A stretch of DNA of 64,000 bases from Pseudogulbenkiania subflava DSM 22618 (GTDB lineage: Bacteria; Pseudomonadota; Gammaproteobacteria; Burkholderiales; Chromobacteriaceae), in NCBI RefSeq assembly GCF_900177275.1, contig NZ_FXAG01000002.1, forward strand, positions 117,234 to 181,233, read 5' to 3'. A program made the position numbers and the translations under genes. The notes beneath the pieces are model-generated. The model had not been told where the DNA came from. It worked only from the letters and a program-made list of their open reading frames with translations, and did no database searches. Within the stretch, counting starts at the first letter, position 1; the number at the start of each line of letters is the position of its first letter. Positions 59,688 through 64,000 of the stretch are shown in pieces.

Positions 59688-61070
59688 TTACGGTCCGGCC
59701 GGCGGCGGGTCAATTTGCATGCGGCCACGGCGCTCATCCTGTCGCGCCGGCGACGGCATGAATCCATCCGACAGCTGGTGGTACAGCGCCGGGCTCAGGC
59801 GGGCGCTGATGAAGCGCGCCAGCACGCAGGCCGCCATCAGGCTGATCACCATGCCATGGTTGTCGATCATTTCCATCATGATGATGGCCGAGGTGAGCGG
59901 CGCCTGCGTCACCGCGGCGAGAAAGCTCGCCATGCACAGGGCGATGATGACGTGCTGGCCGGCAAGGGGAAAGAGCCAGCTCGCCAGATCGTTGCCGATG
60001 CCGGCGCCGACCGCCAGCGAGGGGGCGAAGATGCCGCCCGGCACGCCCATGAAGTAGGTCACCAGGGTGGCGCCGAAGCGCAGCAGCGGGGCGTGCCAGG
60101 GCAGGGTGGCGCTGCCGTCGATCAGGTGCGAGGTGGCGGCGTAGCCGCTGCCGAACGAACTGCCGCCGCTCAGCCAGCCCATCAGCGCCAGCAGCAGCCC
60201 GCACAGTCCGGCGAAGCGCACCGGGTGGGCGGCGCGCCAGCGCCACAGGCGGCTCCCGGCGTAGCGCTGCGGCCACAGCATGGCGCGGCTGAACAGCGCG
60301 CCCAAGAGGCCGCAGCCAATGCCGCAGACGATGATCGGCGTGATGATGGCGCTGCTCAGTGCCGGGATGTGCAGCGAGCCGAAGTAGCTGTAATTGCCCA
60401 GCAGGGAGATCGCCATCAGGCCGGAGAGAATGATGGTGGACAGCAGCACGCCGCTGGTGCGCGACTCTAGGCGCCGCCCCATTTCCTCCACTGCGAACAC
60501 GATGCCGGCCAGCGGGGTGTTGAAGGCGGCGGCGATGCCGGCCGAGCTGCCCGCCAGGATCAGGTCTTGCGGGCGGATGGTGCGGCCGTGCGGCAGCCAG
60601 CGGTGCGCGGCGTGCATGATGCTGGCCGCCACTTGCACCGACGGCCCTTCGCGTCCGGCCGAGATGCCGCCCAGCAGACCGAAACAGCCGACCAGGATCT
60701 TGCCTACGGCGATGCGCAGCGAAACCAGCTGGTGTACCGGCTGGCGTTCGCTGCTCAGGCGGATCGCGGCGATGGCCTGCGGAATGCCGCTGCCCTGGCT
60801 GCCGGGGAAGTAGCGCCGGGTCAGCCACACCGCCAGCATTGGCACCGCGACCGGCAGTAGCCAGGCGCACAGCGGGTTGAACGCCACCAGGCGCAGGAAG
60901 CCGTGCTGGGCTTGTTCGGACAGCACGGCGAAGCCAGCCACTACCAGCCCGGCCAGCGCGGCGGTAATCCAGAGGGTGAGGCGGGTGCGCCAGCGGAATT
61001 GGTTGATCAGGTCGTGCAGCAGCACCAGGCGGCGGTTGCGGCGGCGCCATTGGGGGGCAATGTATGGCAT
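59688..61070 (-). CDS. ClC family chloride channel/antiporter
   Basis: A 460-residue inner membrane protein with about 12 membrane helices. Chloride-selectivity motifs are GSGIP, GREGP (with the gating Glu) and GGIFAPSLAVGAG. The gating Glu suggests voltage/proton coupling as in ClcA, but the second proton Glu is not checked. No CBS domains. Its start lies about 85 bp after rsmB, with a hairpin between. Confidence 0.92.
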   Translation of the reverse strand: MPYIAPQWRRRNRRLVLLHDLINQFRWRTRLTLWITAALAGLVVAGFAVLSEQAQHGFLRLVAFNPLCAWLLPVAVPMLAVWLTRRYFPGSQGSGIPQAIAAIRLSSERQPVHQLVSLRIAVGKILVGCFGLLGGISAGREGPSVQVAASIMHAAHRWLPHGRTIRPQDLILAGSSAGIAAAFNTPLAGIVFAVEEMGRRLESRTSGVLLSTIILSGLMAISLLGNYSYFGSLHIPALSSAIITPIIVCGIGCGLLGALFSRAMLWPQRYAGSRLWRWRAAHPVRFAGLCGLLLALMGWLSGGSSFGSGYAATSHLIDGSATLPWHAPLLRFGATLVTYFMGVPGGIFAPSLAVGAGIGNDLASWLFPLAGQHVIIALCMASFLAAVTQAPLTSAIIMMEMIDNHGMVISLMAACVLARFISARLSPALYHQLSDGFMPSPARQDERRGRMQIDPPPAGP

Positions 61071-61085
61071 GGTGGTTAAATAACA

Positions 61086-61112
61086 CAGGCCGCCTCGGGG
61101 GCGGCCTGTTGT
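61086..61112. terminator. Hairpin between rsmB and the ClC gene
   Basis: CAGGCCGCC pairs with GGCGGCCTG around TCGGG. It lies between the rsmB stop and the ClC start; T residues are few, so it is a weak terminator or processing site. Confidence 0.6.
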
Positions 61113-61155
61113 CGGGCGGGTGGATGAAAGCCTATATCAGGGTTTCATCATAGAC

Positions 61156-62412
61156 TCACGCTTTTTGTTTGGCCAGCACGGCGGCGAAGAAGCCGTCGGT
61201 GTTGTGTCGGTCCGGACGCAATGCCAGGTAGTCGCCCATCTCCAGCGGAATCTTCTGTTCCGCCAGCACGTCCGACACCGGCACTAGCGTGAAGTCGGGG
61301 TGCTCGGCCAAGAAGGCTTCGACGATGGCCTGGTTTTCCTGCGGCAGCAGGCTGCAGGTGGCGTACACCAGGCGTCCGCCGGCCTTCACCAGGCGGCTCG
61401 CCGAGGCGAGGATGGAGGCCTGCTTGGCGTTGAGTTCGGCCACGCTTTCCGGGCTCTGGCGGAATTTCAGGTCGGGGTTGCGGCGCAAGGTGCCGAGGCC
61501 GGAGCAGGGGGCGTCCACCAGCACGCGGTCGGCCTTGCCGGCCAGGCGCTTGACGCGGGTGTCGTTCTCGTGCGCGATCAGCTGCGGGTGCACGTTGGAC
61601 AGGCCGGAGCGGGCCTGGCGCGGCTTGAAGTTGGCGAGGCGCTTTTCCGACACGTCGAAGGCGTAGAGGCGGCCAGTAGAGGCCATCTGCGCGCCCAGGA
61701 GCAGCGTCTTGCCGCCGGCGCCGGCGCAGAAGTCCACCACCATCTCGCCGCGGCGCGCGCCGGTGATCAGGCCCAGGAGCTGGCTGCCTTCGTCCTGCAC
61801 TTCGATGCTGCCGTCCTTGAACAGCGGGTGGCGGTTGAGCGCCGGCTTACCCTTGAGGCGGATGCCGATGGGCGAGAACGGCGTCGGTTCGGCGTCGAAG
61901 CCGTCGCGGCGCAAGGCCAGCAGGGCGTCGTCGCGCTTCATCTTCAGGGTATTGACGCGCAGGTCGAGCGGCGCGCCCTCGATCATGCCGCGTCCCAGCG
62001 CGATGATCTGTTCCGGGGTGTCTTCGGCCAACCTTTCGATTACCCAGGCCGGCAGTTCGGCCTGTACCGCCAGTTCGTCCGGCAGTGTCTTGCCCTTGAG
62101 CTCGGCCACCCAGTTGCGTTCTTCTTCCTTCAGGCTGCCGCCAAATTCCTTCAGGTTGAGCCCGCGCACGCGCGCCAGCGTGGCCAGCGCCAGACGGCGC
62201 GGGGTGGGCTTCTGCGGCGCGATCACCGCCTTGAGCTGGCTGAAGCGGCGCAGGCAGGCGAAGGCGGTTTCGGCGATGACGTGGCGGTCGTTGGCGCCGA
62301 GGTTGGCGTGCTCGCGGAAGTAGGCGCTCAGCACGGCGTCGGCGGGACGGTCGAAGCGGACCATCTTGCCGAGCACGGTTTCGATGTGGAAGAGCTGGGT
62401 CTGGTTGATCAT
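61156..62412 (-). CDS. RsmB/NOP family rRNA (cytosine-5) methyltransferase
   Basis: A 418-residue SAM-dependent RNA m5C methyltransferase. SAM motif I is VVDFCAGAGGKTLLLGAQ; the two catalytic cysteines are in VDAPCSGLGTLRRNPD and YATCSLLPQEN. The N-terminal NusB-like part is reduced compared with E. coli RsmB, so the exact target (C967 of 16S rRNA or another) is uncertain. It follows a DUF3108 gene by 10 bp, a known betaproteobacterial order with purN. An uptake-like repeat lies inside the gene at 62022-62034. Confidence 0.9.
   Translation of the reverse strand: MINQTQLFHIETVLGKMVRFDRPADAVLSAYFREHANLGANDRHVIAETAFACLRRFSQLKAVIAPQKPTPRRLALATLARVRGLNLKEFGGSLKEEERNWVAELKGKTLPDELAVQAELPAWVIERLAEDTPEQIIALGRGMIEGAPLDLRVNTLKMKRDDALLALRRDGFDAEPTPFSPIGIRLKGKPALNRHPLFKDGSIEVQDEGSQLLGLITGARRGEMVVDFCAGAGGKTLLLGAQMASTGRLYAFDVSEKRLANFKPRQARSGLSNVHPQLIAHENDTRVKRLAGKADRVLVDAPCSGLGTLRRNPDLKFRQSPESVAELNAKQASILASASRLVKAGGRLVYATCSLLPQENQAIVEAFLAEHPDFTLVPVSDVLAEQKIPLEMGDYLALRPDRHNTDGFFAAVLAKQKA
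62022..62034 (-). repeat. Uptake-like repeat AGGTTGGCCGAAG, copy 10
   Basis: Exact 13-mer on the minus strand inside the RsmB-like coding sequence. Confidence 0.75.
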
Positions 62413-62422
62413 CGTGGTTCCG

Positions 62423-63562
62423 TTAGGGGTTTTCCGACAGAGACCAGACGGTCTTGCCGTTGATGTCGATGCGGCGGGCGCGCTGGTCCAGTGTCTTGTC
62501 CTTGTCGATGCGCAGGATGCGCACCGGCAGGTTGGCAAAGTCCGGCGCCAGCCAGAATTCGGTCACGTCGTCGCCGTTCTTGGCGCGGAATACGACCACG
62601 CGCAGCGTGCCGTGGTCGGGCGGGTAGCGGGTTTCGCCACCTGGCGCCAGCGGATAGTCGTACACCTTCTTGCCGGTGGTGATGCGTTGTTGTGGCGGCA
62701 GCAGGCTGCCGCCGGTCAGCGCCAGCTGGTAGCCCAGGCTCAGGATGTCCTGTGTGCCCGGGGCGAGTTCGGCCTGCTTGTCGCCGTGGTCGCCGTAGGC
62801 GAGGGTGTTGGCGCTCCAGTCGAAGCGCGCCGATTCGCGTTCGGTGTCGCCGCGCCAGGCCTGGTAGGCGAGCGGAGTCAGCCCGCGCTTGCCGATGCTG
62901 CCGCGCGACTGGTAGCGCAGGTGGGGGCCGATGATCGGCGTCAGGCGCGCGTCCAGGGTGTAGTTGGCGCCGCTGCGTTGCCAGCTGATCTCGCCGTGGC
63001 CGGCCATCAGGCTGCCGTAGTAGATCTGGTAGTCGACGCGCGAGCTGTCGGGAAAGCGGCGCGTCTTGGCGGCGCCCTTGGCTTCCAGTCCGGTGCTGTC
63101 GTCGGCTTGCGGCGGCGGTGCGGCGGGGTCGCTGTTGTCGTTGGCCGGCTGTTCCGCCGACGGCGTGGCGGCCGGGGCGGGGCTGGGCTCGGCGGCGGCC
63201 GGCACGTCTTTGGCGGCAGGGGTTTCCGTGGCGGCGGCCAGCATGTCTTTGCCTGCCGGAGGCGCTTCGGCGACGGGGGCGGACGCGGCATCGGCGCGAT
63301 GCGCGGCGCGGGCGCGGTGGTGGCGCTTGACGCCCGGAGCGTGCCCGGCCGGGACGGCCACCAGCCCGGTGGACGGGGCCGCGGCCGGCGCGGGGCCGGC
63401 TTCCGGTTCCAGTGTCATCGCCTGCATCGCCACAGACAAGGGCTGCAGCTTGGCCGGTTCCGGCAGGCTCGCCGCGTGCGGCAGATGACCGGACAGCAGC
63501 ACGCCCAGGTGTAGCAGCAGCGAGAGCGCCAGTGCCAGGAGCAGGGGGCGGTAGAGTCGCAT
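62423..63562 (-). CDS. DUF3108 family envelope protein
   Basis: A 379-residue protein with an N-terminal membrane anchor or signal (about 5-25), a long Ala/Pro-rich, low-complexity spacer (about 60-180) and a C-terminal DUF3108 domain (about 185-375; DYQIYYGSLMAGHGEI, VEFWLAPDFANLPVRI-like). The TonB-like layout suggests a periplasm-spanning linker. Function is unknown. ATG at 63562 gives the best signal; an upstream in-frame ATG at 63640 would overlap the end of purN by 28 bp. Its neighbours purN and rsmB are conserved in betaproteobacteria. Confidence 0.82.
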   Translation of the reverse strand: MRLYRPLLLALALSLLLHLGVLLSGHLPHAASLPEPAKLQPLSVAMQAMTLEPEAGPAPAAAPSTGLVAVPAGHAPGVKRHHRARAAHRADAASAPVAEAPPAGKDMLAAATETPAAKDVPAAAEPSPAPAATPSAEQPANDNSDPAAPPPQADDSTGLEAKGAAKTRRFPDSSRVDYQIYYGSLMAGHGEISWQRSGANYTLDARLTPIIGPHLRYQSRGSIGKRGLTPLAYQAWRGDTERESARFDWSANTLAYGDHGDKQAELAPGTQDILSLGYQLALTGGSLLPPQQRITTGKKVYDYPLAPGGETRYPPDHGTLRVVVFRAKNGDDVTEFWLAPDFANLPVRILRIDKDKTLDQRARRIDINGKTVWSLSENP

Positions 63563-63612
63563 GGCTATTCGAGCGGCGCGGGAGGCAGGACGTTCCCGCC
63601 AAGCGCCATGGC

Positions 63613-64000
63613 TCAGTTCAGAGAGGGCGAAATCAGCCATTGTGTGGCGTCCTGGGCGCGGCCTTTGACGCGGCCGTCGACGATGGCCAGCTCGCCGGCG
63701 ACGAAGCGGCGCACCGCCTCCGGGTACATCTGGTGCTCGATCTTCAGCACGCGTGCCGCCAGGGTGTCCTCGCTGTCGTCGTCCTGCACCGGTACCACTC
63801 CCTGCGCCACGATCGGGCCGTGGTCGAGGTCGGCGGTGACGAAGTGCACGGTACAGCCGGCCACCTTGCAGCCCATGTCGATGGCGCGCTGATGGGTGTG
63901 CAGGCCGGTGAAGGCCGGCAGCAGCGAGGGGTGGATGTTCAGCATGCGGCCTTCGTAACGGCGAGTGAAGTCCGGGGTCAGGATGCGCATGAAGCCGGCC
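63613..64000 (-). CDS. purN: Phosphoribosylglycinamide formyltransferase, C-terminal part (cut by window edge)
   Basis: GAR transformylase of purine synthesis (10-formyl-THF dependent). About 129 residues are inside the window; roughly the first 80 lie beyond the right edge. The active-site segment MLNIHPSLLPAF and GLHTHQRA, and the catalytic Asp in HFVTADLDHGPIVAQ, are present. The C-terminus is complete (QWLISPSLN). Confidence 0.95.
   Translation of the reverse strand, partial: AGFMRILTPDFTRRYEGRMLNIHPSLLPAFTGLHTHQRAIDMGCKVAGCTVHFVTADLDHGPIVAQGVVPVQDDDSEDTLAARVLKIEHQMYPEAVRRFVAGELAIVDGRVKGRAQDATQWLISPSLN

Overview
The window comes from a high-GC betaproteobacterium, most likely of the order Neisseriales (Chromobacteriaceae-like). 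The evidence is the rpsF-priB-rpsR-rplI operon, the fmdB-like/DUF502/aspS cluster, the purN/DUF3108/rsmB order, and E. coli-like operon orders such as mltG-tmk-holB-pilZ-tatD. It is ordinary chromosome with about 59 protein genes (plus one short leader peptide), two of them cut by the window edges (acetate kinase on the left, purN on the right). I see no rRNA, tRNA, CRISPR array, prophage or full insertion sequence.

Layout. 1-2.3 kb: ackA, a phosphotransacylase and fabI, read leftwards. 2.4-5.4 kb: a zinc ribbon protein, DUF502 and aspS. 5.4-8.6 kb: a lone cytochrome P450, a 2-Cys peroxiredoxin with a good OxyR-type site, and a DJ-1/PfpI protein. 8.7-14 kb: tesA divergent from a ybbA/ybbP-type ABC system, then two conserved hypothetical genes. 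14-18.9 kb: ydbH-ynbE-ydbL (envelope lipid bridge), a small membrane protein and a hydratase-like enzyme. 19-24.1 kb: mltG-tmk-holB-pilZ-tatD and an MBL-fold hydrolase. 24.1-29.4 kb: a chorismate mutase-like gene, trpS with its own Trp-leader attenuator, then ppsR divergent from ppsA. 29.5-35.3 kb: dodecin, a LysR regulator, an EamA transporter, a periplasmic carbonic anhydrase and a divergent lysR/lysA pair of enterobacterial type. 35.4-45 kb: mfd, a large PAS-GGDEF-EAL protein, rlmB and a chemoreceptor. 45-47.6 kb: a copper cluster (Tat-exported multicopper oxidase, csoR, small secreted protein, copZ). 48-49.5 kb: the S6/PriB/S18/L9 operon. 49.6-55.4 kb: DUF2322, a long non-coding gap with a sigma-54 promoter, an isochorismatase-like hydrolase, a large FAD/Fe-S D-lactate dehydrogenase, an acetyltransferase and a tiny membrane protein. 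55.5-64 kb, all leftwards: uraA, an unknown gene, upp, a degenerate EAL protein, grxD, a ClC channel, rsmB, a DUF3108 protein and purN.

The main interest lies between the genes. (1) A 12/13-mer, AGGTTGGCCGAAG, occurs ten times (both strands, intergenic and coding) and twice forms the stem of a terminator, just as DNA uptake sequences do in Neisseria. (2) A textbook sigma-54 promoter at 50294-50309 points into about 240 nt with no convincing gene that end at one of those terminators: a candidate nitrogen-regulated small RNA. (3) trpS is preceded by a 20-codon leader peptide with tandem Trp codons and a terminator, a classical attenuator on a tRNA synthetase gene. (4) Three copies of a 144-205 bp MITE-like element with terminal inverted repeats each begin exactly at the stop codon of a gene; two other hairpin elements lie next to gene ends in the same way. 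(5) Smaller regulatory signals include a CsoR operator, a perfect palindrome between ppsR and ppsA, a terminator right in front of upp, and an S6:S18-type leader before rpsF.
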